A stretch of DNA of 64,000 nucleotides from Zanthoxylum bungeanum. Lineage: Eukaryota > Streptophyta > Magnoliopsida > Sapindales > Rutaceae. The notes below the pieces were generated by a model. The model did no database searches. It was not told the DNA's origin and saw only the letters and a program-made list of their open reading frames with translations. Positions 36,152-47,723 of the stretch are shown piece after piece. The DNA lies in the NCBI GenBank assembly GCA_019454045.1, contig SKCR01031810.1:22994-86993 (forward strand), in the 5' to 3' direction. Position 1 is the first letter of the stretch. Each line of letters opens with the position of its first letter. Both the position numbers and the translations under genes were made by a program.

Positions 36152-37300
36152 AAGCTTTGAACTCCGACCGCTTGACCCAAAGATTGAAAGAACCATCAGA
36201 CAGTTGAGAATGGAAAGGCGAGAAGGGCAAGAAGTAATTGTTAACATGGAACCTGAACCTTTAGAAGTGGCACCACCAATTCCCATTCGAGACAGAACCA
36301 TTCCGGTGGTTGACGACCTCATTTCTTGTATTGTACTTCCTCCCTTACCAGTAAATGCGTGTGACATCAAAACATGCATTCAGATGATTCAGTAGTCAGT
36401 TTAGTTTGGGGAGAATGCAACTGAAGATCCTAATGCTCACATCAGCAACTTCTTGGAAGTTTATGGCACTTTTAACTACAACAAAGCATCTGAAGAAGCA
36501 ATGAGATTGCAAGTTTTTCCATACTCTTTGAAAGACAGAGCAATGGCTTGGCTACATTCATTACCAGCAGGTTCCATCACAACTTGGAACACTCTAGCCA
36601 CCAAATTCCTTGCAAATATTTTCCACCAACCAGAACAGCAAAACTGAGGAATGACATCACATCTTTTGTACAATTTGATTCGGAAACTCTCTACGAAGCT
36701 TGTGAAAGGTATAAAGATTTGCTCCGGAAATGTCCTCACCAAGAGATTCCAAAATGGCTTCAAGTCCAAACTTTCTATAATGGATTTTCTGGATTAATGA
36801 GAACTTCAATTGATACTGCTGTTGGAGGAGCCTTGAAGGCGAAAGGAGAATATCATACTTGGGACCTTATTGAAGAAATGGATAACAAAAATTCCTTGTG
36901 GCCAACAGAAAGAAGCATTATCCAGAGAATTGCAGGAATTATAAAGTTGGAGCCAACACAGCAGTAAATGCCAAGCTAGACCAGCTATGCAAATTCATGG
37001 AGACTCTCACTATGCAAGGTAATTTTGGATCCACAAGTTCACCATATGGAGGAGCACCAGAACCAATTCAGCATGAAGAGACGGTGAACTATGTCAACAA
37101 TTTCAATAGACAGGTGAACAATCCATATTCCAACAATTACAACCCAGGGTGGAGGAATCATCCCAATTTTTCATGGAACAATAATTCAGGGCAAAAGAAC
37201 TTACACCACCTAGATTCCAACATCCAAACAAAGGCCAGGAGTAGATAAATAAACCAGGAATAACATAAATTCTGACTCAGTTAAAAAAAACATGATGCTA
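36152..37300 (+). pseudogene. gag: Athila-type gag, frameshifted
   Basis: Retrotransposon_gag-like capsid. The N-terminal part (36152-36395) ends in a TAG. The core is split: 36453-36647 (FLEVYGTFNYNKASEEAMRL, then LKDRAMAWLHSLPAGSITTW) and, after a frameshift near 36640, 36641-36967 (ITSFVQFDSETLYEACERYK, FYNGFSGLMRTSIDTAVGGA). A third frame (36898-37248) gives the Asn/Pro-rich tail NNYNPGWRNHPNFSWNNN typical of this group. No functional Gag can be made. Confidence 0.82.
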
Positions 37301-37559
37301 TTTTTCAAAGCCAATCTACTTCCATCAAAACACTGGAGAATCAAATTGGAAAACTGGCCAATGCTCAGAGTTACAGACCGCCAGGAAACCTCCCTAGCAA
37401 CACAAACCAAATCCAAGGAACCAATGGAAGGAGCAATGTCAATACATTACTTTGAAAAGCGGTACTGAGATCAATAAAGATGTTAGAATCAATGCAACAA
37501 TCGAGGAAGTTCCAAAAGAGGCAATTCCACAGATGGAGGAAAAAGAAGCAAAGGAAAAA

Positions 37560-38144
37560 GAACAGATCATTCCAACTCCATATTTTCCACAGTGATTTCA
37601 GAAAAATAAATTGGACAAGCAGTTTGCTCGATTCCTGGAGGTGTTCAAAAAGTTGCACATCAACATTCAATTTACAGAAGCATTGGAAGAAATGCCTAGC
37701 TTTGTCAAATTCATGAAAGACACTCTATCACGAAAATGGAGATTGGGAGATTACGAGACAGTAACATTGATAGAAGAATACAACACCATCATTCAGAGGA
37801 AACTTCTTCCAAAGTTGAAAGATCCTGGTAGTTTCACAGTCCCATGCACCATTGGAGAACATTATATCGGTAAGGCTTTATGTGACTTAGGTGCAAGTGT
37901 TAATTTAATGCCATTTTCTATTTACAGGAAACTGCAAATTAGAGAAGCAATGCATACCTCAGTTTCTTTGCAACTTGCTGATCGGACGCTCGTATTTCCA
38001 AGAGGTGTTGTTGAAGATGTGCTGGTCAATGTCGACAAACTCATTTTCCCAGTAGATTTTATTATCATTGACATGAAAGAAGACAAAGATGTTTCTATTA
38101 TCCTTGGGAGACCACTTCAGATCAGTAATATTTGTTTCATGTAG
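37560..38144 (+). pseudogene. Athila-type aspartic protease region
   Basis: An open frame from 37611 reads LDKQFARFLEVFKKLHINIQ, then PSFVKFMKDTLSRKWRLG, KLKDPGSFTVPCTIG and the active-site motif CDLGASVNLMP, followed by a hydrophobic flap-like stretch and DVSIILGRP. In this group the retropepsin triad is DLG rather than DTG, so the site looks intact. The frame ends at TAG 38142-38144 soon after ILGRP, where RT should follow after a spacer. Truncated, so not a working Pol. Confidence 0.85.
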
Positions 38145-38572
38145 TTAGTTTGAAACTCTAATGAAACAATAGGTATTTTGTTCCAGAGCAACAACATAAT
38201 GCTGTTGTTCTAGTTCAGAAAATGTTGTTGTTCTGGTTCCAGAACAGCAGCATTTGGCTGTTCACGTGAGACCATGGATGACAAAAATCAAGCTGTGATA
38301 AAACGTCGAACCTACTTGATTCAAAATTTGAATTGGATCAAACAAGCTGATTTGTGAATGCTAATTTTAGGAACAAATGTATTTTCTCATGATGTTGTTA
38401 TATCTTTATCACCAAAATCAGTATCCTTTAAAAGTATATATGGTTAAATATATTTTAAGCAGTCCATATGTAATGATAAAAGATTATATGGTTATTAAAA
38501 TATTGAAATTTCATGAGCATCATTATGATTTTTTTTTTGGTCATTGATAGTGTAGGAATTCTTATTTTACAG
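38145..38572. other. Non-coding junction between gypsy and CACTA remains
   Basis: No gene. Contains repeats of the word TTGTTGTTCTGGTTCC and its near inverse AACAGCAGCA (about 38185-38262). A CACTACAA-type left end of the CACTA element was looked for here and not found. Confidence 0.45.
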
Positions 38573-39807
38573 ATGGCACCGGGCAATCGCAAATGGGCTA
38601 ATGAGACTCTATCTACATTTGCAAGGACATATGCCCCTACTAGGGTCTCTGCTAGCACATGTGACTTGAGTACAACGAATGGTCGAGGACGGACCCGTGG
38701 CCTGGGGTTGGTTAAGCACGTTAATCCAGATAGAGATATCAGATGATGGACAAAGACAAATCGAGCAACATAATTCAGCATTTATGGTTTAAAGCTCCCC
38801 AAAACTACGTTTCTTAGAGAAGATACCGAGAGAGACTAAAATCAACCAGCTGTTCCCTTCGCTACTTGTGAGTTTCCTTGCAGTATTAAGTTTTCGATAT
38901 TTTTTTATTAATTTAAATTTTTATTTTATACTCACTTTTACTTGGATGATATTTCTGTAGGAGTGGTTCGACTTTGATTTGACCAAAGTTAATATCCAAC
39001 ATTATCTTGACTACCACATGGGGAAAAGTTATAAGGATTATAAGACAAAAGTACTAAAACTAATATTCGACAAACATGGACCTTTAGATGCTCCACAACA
39101 CAAGCCTGATTTTATTGATGAGCGTGACTGGACATTCTTGTGTGATCTTTAGTCTAGCGAGAAATACGAGGTAAATTTTAAAATAAACATAAATTTATAA
39201 TTCTCTTTGTTTTTGGTACTTACAGTGTTGTCAAATGTAGAATAAGTGTCACGCAAATGCGGAGAATCGAAGTCACTTGCATTTTAACCACTGCGGAGGT
39301 TCCAAGCCATTTATCCAACATTGTGCCGAACATTCTGAGGTAAATATATCATAACCTAAAATTTAACAGTTCATTATTTTTACTAATGTGGAATAATAGT
39401 ACAATTATTTTATGTTTTTAGCAGAGTAGCACAGGTGAGGTGCAATCATTTCCAGAATTTTTTCGAGTGACGCACTACAATGAAAAAAAAATGGATCATG
39501 AAGAAGCCGAACGGTACTATGTAAGTTTAAGTTTTTTAAATAAAATAATTATTATTTTAAATTTAATTTTTTTTTTCAAATTCTAACATTAACTTAATGT
39601 TTTTTAAAAACAAAATGAAATGGTGGAGCTTCAATATCAAACTTAGGAGACATGGTCCGACCCGATACCAGATGAGCAGTTGTCGCAATTGGTTTTCAAG
39701 AACCAAACAGCGTACAACATCGGCCTTGGCACTCGTAAGAAGCCGAAATCATCTACACGCACTACTATTTCTTCTGACACTGACTCGTGCCTTCGAGACC
39801 AGCTAGC
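38573..39807 (+). pseudogene. Ptta/En-Spm transposase-associated gene, 5' exons
   Basis: Resembles the plant Ptta/En/Spm family. Exon 1 starts at ATG 38573 after a TTTTACAG acceptor and includes NGRGRTRGLGLVKHVNP, then a TGA (38743-38745). A likely intron (GTGAGT 38867 to TGTAG 38961) precedes WFDFDLTKVNIQHYLDYHMG, with a TAG at 39151-39153. Another intron leads to an exon with NHCGGSKPFIQHCAEHSE (about 39226-39339), then PEFFRVTHYNEKK and EEAERYY (about 39423-39519). The last exon gives PIPDEQLSQLVFKNQTAYNI and ends at the C4 insertion. Stops mark it as a pseudogene, but splice signals remain readable. Confidence 0.75.
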
Positions 39808-40865
39808 TGTTGGATAATATGACCCATAGCGTCACTATTTGCACAGATCATTGTGTTGTTGTAGCAAATTAACTATGTAACAAGGAAATTGCACTCTCAT
39901 CATTTGTGATTAGATCACCATAGATATATAAATGAAGAGAGGTCCCTATGATTAGTTCCTGGATTGAGATGATATGAGACAGTATCAGTCCACGAAGGAT
40001 TAATCATTAAATATCCCTAGCCGTAGTATTATCGAGACTGGACATCGATAATGCGGAATAGGCTAGTATTGCACTTGTGCGCGTTGTGAGGGCACAACGG
40101 CATAGTTCTCATATATATAAGTGTTGGAGACTTATGCAAGTGCGATAGGAGGTCGTGTTTCACCGATGGTACGGGAAACAGCTTCGCTCTGGATAGACCC
40201 CTTCGGAATCCCATTGGTATTATGAATATGTGTCTATGGGAGGCCGAAATCAAGGTAGGTGTGTATAGTCTTAACCTGAGACTTGCATCGCTAATACTTA
40301 CGATAATCGATAAACTTTGGATTTGGTGGTTGGGGGCTTTGACCGGTTCTGTGTCTACCACTTCTGGGTTTATCAGAGAGTCGTAGAGTATTGGGTGTGA
40401 TGTCGAGACGGAAGTATCACTCCAGTCATAGTGGAGATGATGTCACGCAGGATACGGTATTAGTGCTCTTAAGTGATGCGCATCCAATCGTTATATTATG
40501 ACTAGGTCATGAATATCCGATTATAGAGACTAGTTACCAGACATCCGATATGTGTTTCGGACGGGGCAGACACTTATCCAGCCCCAGCCCTAACACGTGA
40601 CTATCCGATACTGGGCCGATATGCACAATACGTGAGTATACTACGCTTGATATAGATCTAAATATTCTTAAAAGGATATGTCCGGAGAATTGGGTTGACT
40701 TGGTGCTTTGCTAGGAGTTGACCTTGTCGCATAAATCGGTAGAACGTAGTACTTGGTACGTACGTGATTCGGTTACACCGACGACCGTATTTATAGCCAA
40801 CTTATCCGGAGATCTCATGGGTCGCTTCCCGATAATCCACCGATGACGCACAACTCGCACTCTTG

Positions 40866-41163
40866 AATAATCTGGGATTATATAGAAGAGAGAGAAAATT
40901 AATCTAGGATTAATTACGGAGATATTTTATCTAGGATAAAATATCGTCGAGAGAGAGATAATGATTAATTTGGAATTAATCGATGAATTAATATATTCGA
41001 TATATTAAACGAAATTAGATTTCGACGCGGAATTAAAATTAGATTTTAATTCGGGCGAACGAATTAATTTAGAATTAATTCGTTAGCGACGTGAATAGTG
41101 AATTCGCTAGGCGTAATCACTTAATTACGACGCGACGGAAAAATCGTTAATTTAGAATTAGCG
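40866..41163. repeat. Palindrome ladder (best copy)
   Basis: About ten adjoining inverted repeats. Most have a 3-nt loop: 40897-40915 (arms AATTAATC, loop TAG); 40921-40945 (11-nt arms starting GATATTTT, loop TAG); 40963-40981 (GATTAATT, TGG); 40988-41008 (TTAATATAT, TCG); 41010-41024 (CGAAAT, TAG); 41030-41052 (GAATTAAAAT, TAG); 41058-41084 (12-nt arms AACGAATTAATT, TAG); 41112-41129 (CGTAAT, 6-nt loop); 41145-41163 (CGTTAATT, one mismatch, TAG). Arms are perfect except where noted. All family-C LTRs have the cluster. Confidence 0.9.
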
Positions 41164-41473
41164 AACCCGAGCCCGAGTGTGATTGCGAGCGCATTCGTAT
41201 TTCGAATTCGAGTGCGGCGACGCAAGTCACATCAAGCGTCAAATCAATCGTCACATCAAGCGTCAAATCAAATGTCACTTTGAGTGATGTGATTGATTGA
41301 TGTGATTGATTGAAGAAATGACTTAAAGTGACATGACTTAAAGTTGATGTGAATAGTGATGGATTACATAAAGTGTTAAAGCATTTTGGAGGGAAATACT
41401 TTATGGATTTGGCTCAGATTATTTGATTATTTGATAAAATAAATGAAAATTGATTATTTATTTTTGGAAAATA

Positions 41474-41480
41474 TATATAA
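41474..41480 (+). promoter_or_regulatory. Putative TATA box of C4 5' LTR
   Basis: TATATAA with a CT-rich patch about 40 bp downstream (CTCTCTCTTCTCTC), the same arrangement as in C1. Confidence 0.45.
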
Positions 41481-41905
41481 TCAAATTGCTTACATTTTAT
41501 AAGTTAACAAACACATTCTCTCTCTTCTCTCATGTCTCTCACGCCCAAACCAGCCATTCTCACTGTTTTGAATCTGTTTTGGCGTGCATTATAGGGGAGC
41601 AAGAGTGGGTTTTCATGGTGAAAATCATGTGCTAGCACACATACGAGTCTTGCGAAGGTGGTAGGGAGGTTCACCCATGAGCCGGGATCCGTCGGACGAG
41701 GCTTGGAGCTCCGTTTTCAGCTCAAAACTGAAATTTTTAAAGAGTGGACTGCTGCAGTGGGCGTGTAATGCAGTGGACTTTTTGGCTTCGATCGTCTCCA
41801 AATCGACTCAACCGATCGATGTGAGTATTCCGCTACCTCCGTTGATGTGTTTACACATAATTTCATGCATTGATTTGATCTTGGGACCTAATAGAAACTC
41901 AACAA

Positions 41906-41919
41906 TGGCATCATGAGCT
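41906..41919 (+). other. C4 primer-binding site
   Basis: TGGCATCATGAGCT, a decayed initiator-Met site one base after the LTR. The 3' bases differ from the canonical TGGTATCAGAGC. Confidence 0.75.
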
Positions 41920-44440
41920 ATAGTTGCAAGCATGAAATTTTAGGGATTTAAAATTTGGGTAAATTGATTTTGAGCATGATTTGGTTAAATTGTTTGATTG
42001 AGCATGTTTAAATGATGTTAATTGCATATTGGTTGGATCAATTTGTTGAAAATCCATTTGGAATAATTTTCCCCAAAATGACATGTTGGCCGAATGTTCA
42101 TGGGATTTTTGGATCTTGGATTTTTTGATTTTTGATTCATTTGATGAGTTAGAATCGATTAGGTTGACGTTAATTTGAATCGAATTGGATTGGATTTCGA
42201 ATTGGACAAAAACCCCAAATTCCTCACCTTGGCCGAATGTGTAAATGCCCCTAATGTCTTGGATTTTTTGATTTTGTGACATTGGATGTGTGTGAAATCA
42301 TTTAGGATGGTGATTTGATGTCGATTGTAGGTTCGATTGGATCGAAACCGAATCGGACACAAAATCCCTCTTTTGGCCGAGACTTAAAAGCATGTAAATG
42401 GGTTTGATTTTTCATATTGTGTGTTTGACATGTGATAATGAATTTAGCATGATTAATTGGAGTAATATTGTGTTTTAGAAATATTGTTTTAGTCGATTAA
42501 TCATGTAACGCACTTTAGGTAATTAAATTGCGTAATTGGATTAGTGTAATTTAATTATTTAGGCTTAAATTGGATTTGGGCTTGAATTGTTGTAATTGGG
42601 CCTATTGGGCTTGATTTATCAAGTTTGGTTTAGGCCAAATGGATTGGATCCAATTGGGCCTAAAACCTTAACCATAAAGCCCAAATGCGACTTAATGAAC
42701 CTTTAAAGTTCAATTGGGCCTAATGGGCCAAGATTGATTTATGGGCTTATGGGGTAAATCCCGGATTGGACTTTGGTTATCGGTTTGACCCGAGTTGACC
42801 AAAAGTCCACGCCTTAAGAAATCAATCAAAAGCCCATTGGACTTTAATTGAATTGACGTTGGACGTTAATCGGTCTTTGAGACGCGTTACGATTAGATTT
42901 GGAATTTAAATCGTAAAAGGTTTATTAAATAAAGTGTAATATTTAATTTGGAATTGAATAGTGAATTAGTATTAAGTACATGTTAAATTAGATTTAATAA
43001 TGTAGTTTAATTTAATTCATGAATTCGTACTTTAAGTACTTATTCGCAAAAACGAGTTTGACTCGATCAAAATCAAATCGTTGTTTGAACATTGGATGAT
43101 CACTTAATTATCAGATTAATTAATTTGATTAGATTGATTGATAGCATGCTTATATGTGTGAATACTTGGTTGTGTTGAATGAATAATGTATATCGGATGG
43201 ATATTAGATGGGTGGGCAATTTTAGAAATTGTTGTAATAAATTCGATTTATTAAATTGGACCTGCGTGTCCAGCCTTATCACCTTTTCTCTTGTATTCTC
43301 TTCTCACCTATTCCCCTCTATGTATATGAGGTTTCTTTAGAAGTGTAGTGTAACGGGTAGAAGTAATACTAGTGCTAGCTTGAGTGAGAAAGGGAGAGAT
43401 TTGATCTAGGATCAATGTGTTAAAGTATCCATCCGCATATCATTATTATTTTATTTCATACTCGCTTTATTATGTGTTTAGAATGCATGTTTAAGGGTGT
43501 ATGATGATGAGACCTAACAAAGATAATTAAATTGGTAGCCAATTTGCACGCGAAAAAACCCTCGTTTATATTAAGCGATTATCCTTCCATTGAATGATTC
43601 TTGTTCAAGATCTGATTGGCATTGGTTTGTTGGCCAAAGTCAAGACCTTGTCAATTGGATGTATTTGAATCATGAAAGTTTTGTTCCACATCGGTGTCTA
43701 GTCCAAGTTGTGATTTGTTGGCCAAAGTCAAGATCACTTCTTGTCCAAAGACATTGATTACGAAACTTTCCTTGTCAATGGGTCCCGCTTAACTGGAGTC
43801 ATTAGGTTTGTTGTGCCAAAGCCAAGGCCTAGATGATTCGGAGGATAAGGTTAGAAAATGTATTAGATACATTGGCATATGTAATATGTTTAGGACTTGG
43901 ATGTCCACCTAACCGGATCTAGGAATTGGATTGGATCCAATTGATCTGTGAGATCTACCTGGTTGAATAGCATACAGCTTGTTGGCCAAAGTCAAGGTTG
44001 TATGTTATTTGACAGGATCCTAGCCCACTAGGAAACGCGGTTTCCCGAGTACTCCACAGAGGGTTAGAGGCTCGACGAAAAATAGTGGGAGGCAAGTATT
44101 GAATTTGCAACATTCGTTCAATTACTCGCCATATACGCTCAAACAAATATCATTCGTCAATATTTACGTTGTTTTAAAAAAATTTATATAGTTGGACTAT
44201 ATACAAACTCATTCAATATATAGTTGATTTTATAATTGGATTATAGTAATCAATATAATTGAATTAAAATGATAGTTGATTTTATAATTGGATTATAGTA
44301 ATCAATATTAAAATTATAGTTGATTAAATAATTGGATTATTGTAATCATTATAATAAATAGTACCTTATTAAATTGATTAAATAGTTGGACTATTAAAAT
44401 CAAGAAAGAATTGAAAAGTTAAATATTTAAAATATATAAT
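41920..44440 (+). other. C4 leader with spaced motif and hairpin repeats
   Basis: Homologous to the C1 and C2 leaders. TTGTTGGCCAAAGTCAAG or variants start at 43627, 43715, 43808 and 43979. Just before the gag ghost, hairpin units ATTG-GATTA-TAG-TAATC-AAT occur at 44235-44254, 44287-44306 and 44331-44350. ORFs here (41911-42282, 42159-42362, 43100-43282, 43955-44146, all minus) are antisense shadows. Confidence 0.65.
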
Positions 44441-47400
44441 CCTTGGGATTTATGTTTTAAATGATTTAATATTCAATTGGGAATTAATAATAGGTTAATT
44501 TATTTGATAAAATAACTTATTATAACTAAGCCCATAATTAAGCAAATAGTAGAGCATAAAATCTTTGGAAGATTTATGTGATGATGACTTTAGTGCTTAA
44601 TTAAATACTTATAATAAATCTATCTTTAGATTTAAAAGTATAAATTGCAATTAAAATTCTTAGAGAATTAATGACTATTCTAGTGGAGAAAAGTCAAAGT
44701 TTGCAATTGGGCATATTGCAACAGGTGCACATCGTTTCGATATTCCGAAACCCAAGGCTTGGCCAAAGGTTTGTGAAATATTGAAAAGATAATTGACATA
44801 TCCCAAAGTGACTACCATTTGGATATGGAAGACACGAAGGAATTAAAGAAGGGGCGAGGCTCTAACTTTAAAAATATTTGTCAAAGTTATGTTCACTACT
44901 AGTATTGAAATTGGATTTTAAATACTTAGTGTGGTACATAATACATATATGTATTGATGTTCAGAATCCGCTGTGAGCTGGATACTGACTTCAAGCCGAG
45001 ATTTCTCTGCGAATCGGAAACGGGACGAAAGTCGCTGTTTCGACCGTAGATACCTAAGTTTAGGAACTACCCTTAGGGTATGTACTTAAATTAGGAAATT
45101 ATGATGTAACTAGTTTGACTAGAACATTATCTCTATATCAGTGTTTAATCCGTTGCGGATAAAACCTTTATATTCTAGAACACTAAAGTGTTTCATTATA
45201 TAAAGATGATACTGAGATAAATACATTAGATGTTAATAACATAATTTATATTTTGAATATAAAATCTCAAACATAAAAATGACAAATAAATAGCTCAAAT
45301 TGATTTGATCAATGAGACTTATTTGTGGCATTGTTGTCTAGGACACAATTAAACGAGAATCGTATATCCACACTTTTGAAGAGTGGGTACTAGGACTGAT
45401 TTGACTATTCAAATAAGGTCTACGAATCTAGTTTATTAGGTTAAATACCTAAAATACTATTTACTTGGTAATAGTAAAAGGGCCACCGATCTGTTAGCCC
45501 TATTCATGGTGAAGTTAGTGGGCCCATATCTAGCTAGGCTAGATGTGAACATGAATATTTCGTGACCTTAACGATGTGGCATTACGTTATGGTTATGTGT
45601 TTCTTTTGAAGAACACAGATCGGAAACTTTTGAAGTTTCGACACGAAGTATATAAACAGATCGGCTATAGTATTATTCCGCCACGGTTAGACCGTAATGG
45701 AAATTACTTAAGCAGTAAGTTTCATACGTACATGAAAGAGTACGGTATTCTTTCATATGAGGACTCCTTCCGTGACACGTCAGTTAGACGGTGTGTCCGA
45801 ACCAAAAACCAAATTTTGTTGGACATGATAAGGTTTATCACGAGTCGCTCTGAGCTACTATTTCCTTCAATAGGATATGTATTAACAGTGCAAAACTTAT
45901 TTAGAATAAGGTTCCATATAAATCTGTTTGACAGATATCATATAGGATATGAACAGGAAGAAACGAGGTTTCTCATTCCTGATAATTTGGGTATGCCAGG
46001 CATAACGTTTGGTTTATACCAAACTAAGGACCCAAATTGGATAAGTGCCTATATAGGTTATCCTAAGGGAAACCTTAAGTATAGTACTTATAAATCCCAC
46101 ATGAGAACAATGTAATTGTTGCTCACCATGCGGTTTTCCTGAGAGGAATACCGATATGCAGTGGTCAGTGGGAGGATAGTGATACTCGATGAAAATCGGA
46201 GTAACACTGTTCAAGGCACGAAGTCCTTAATGGAACACAAATAGTTCATCTATGATGAATCTATACCATTAATCTTCAAATACACAAGAAACTAGTAGAT
46301 CGGATAGAGTCAGAAAACAACCTAGGGTATGGGTTTCTGATCTCGCCCCATGAAGATGTCAATCTTATGGAGGTGTACCATCCGACTACGTTTTGAGGAA
46401 GTGATACGAGGTATCGACTCCCCGTTATGGCAAAGTGCCATTAATCCGAAATGGATTCCATGTATAACAACTGTTTGGATACTAGTTGTTGTACCACAAG
46501 GCATTGTGCCTATTGGTACATTAAACGTCTTCAAGGAAGACATACATGGAAGGCAACATACCAACGTACAAAGCTGGGCTTTTGACGGAAAGGTATCGTT
46601 ATCAACATTGTGTTAATAACGGTTCAACCTTTTACCTGTTGCCATGGTAAATCCATTTTGAAAATGCTTGAAAATAACTGTATATTTCATTTATGAAATG
46701 TGTCAGTTATAAATCAAAATCGCTTTCCTGAAAAGGAAACCTTTTGGAGAATGTTTATAACATTCTGACGATTTTGTATAACCGACAAACAAGGTTTGCG
46801 GGTTATTCGATCCATGTTTGGATCAATGCAAGCATAGGATTCTTGGAACTGTCGTTTTGAAATAATCATAATGGTTTATGATTTGACTCAAAACGAAATA
46901 ATTCTTGTGTATATAAGGAGGTTAGTGGGAGGGCGCACTAACAGTGAAATTCCCATAATACAATGGTGAAAGCTTGGCTTTCATAGATATTCTTTCAATA
47001 GAAATTCTCCGTAGAATTCTGGGGAGTAACAACCTTTATTCAAGGAATAAAGATCTACTGGGATAGATTTGGAGTTTGTTAACACTCTCTGGGAAATCGT
47101 ACATTTAAAATGTACTTGTATTGGTGTCTCATACGCTTCGAGCATATGGAGTCACAATCGGGTCAATCCTAGTGATAGTCACTAAATTGAAATTGAGAAC
47201 ATCTGTTAGTATCTTAGAGAACTAAAGATGCTGTCTTAAACTATGGAGAAGGAGAACTTGAAGTGACTGGGATCACCGCTGCAAGTTTCCAAACTATTAA
47301 ATACTACGGTACTATAAAGTTTGAATAACGGGACAGTGAGCTGGAAATATTCCAAGCAAGATAACTGTTGCCGAATAAACAACAAATACGGATACGGATT

Positions 47401-47713
47401 ATTGCTGCAGCTGAGGCAGCAAAAGAAGCCATTTGGATCGAACATAAATCTAATTAGATTAGATATAGTTCTGTTAGCAGCTGAACTAGGCGTCAGCACA
47501 GGCTAAGGAATTAAAGGTCTCATCGACGATCCAGATATATACTTCTATATCATCTGATTCGTTTGGATCATACATCGTGGCGATGTGATGATCGTGTAAA
47601 TCGCGTCAGACGATAATCGGAACAAATCCGCTGACGAAAACCTTTCCTCAGCAATTTGAGCGAACCTTACATAGTTCAAGTGTTGGAACACTTGAGTGAC
47701 TCGCTACGTGCCA
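44441..47713 (+). pseudogene. C4 gag-pol remains
   Basis: Order of C1 preserved but unreadable as a protein. TAG 45291-45293 and TGA 45306-45308 interrupt the integrase linker. The longest open piece, 45576-46115 (179 codons), reads RHEVYKQIGYSI then LDRNGNYLSSKFHTYMKEYG, i.e. an integrase core where the SERRNRT Glu is gone. TAG 46242-46244 follows. RT is in pieces, and the stretch carrying the YVDD box is deleted (about 46935-46955). RNase H lacks the third-Asp region (about 47484-47497). It cannot supply its own enzymes. Confidence 0.85.
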
Positions 47714-47723
47714 AGTGGGAGAT
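47714..47723 (+). other. C4 polypurine tract
   Basis: AGTGGGAGAT abutting the 3' LTR. Confidence 0.75.

Larger units (their letters stand above)
34100..38144 (+). mobile_element. Athila-type Ty3/gypsy element, 5' part
   Basis: LTR, Asp-tRNA-type primer site, gag and protease in order on the plus strand. Gag and protease read like the plant Athila group. RT, integrase and 3' LTR are missing; similarity stops at about 38144. Nothing downstream restores it before the CACTA gene at 38573. It was inserted into the tail of the PMD gene at 34099/34100. Confidence 0.82.
39808..41904 (+). repeat. C4 5' LTR (2097 bp)
   Basis: TGTTGG to CTCAACA; the palindrome ladder is at 40866-41163, 24-bp repeats at 41226-41280, TATATAA at 41474-41480. 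The minus-strand ORF 40029-40361 (110 codons) is repeated exactly in the 3' LTR. Confidence 0.94.

Noticed and set aside
45576..46115. 179-codon ORF that could look like a gene
   Set aside because: It is the decayed integrase core of C4; key residues are missing and neighbouring pol is full of stops.
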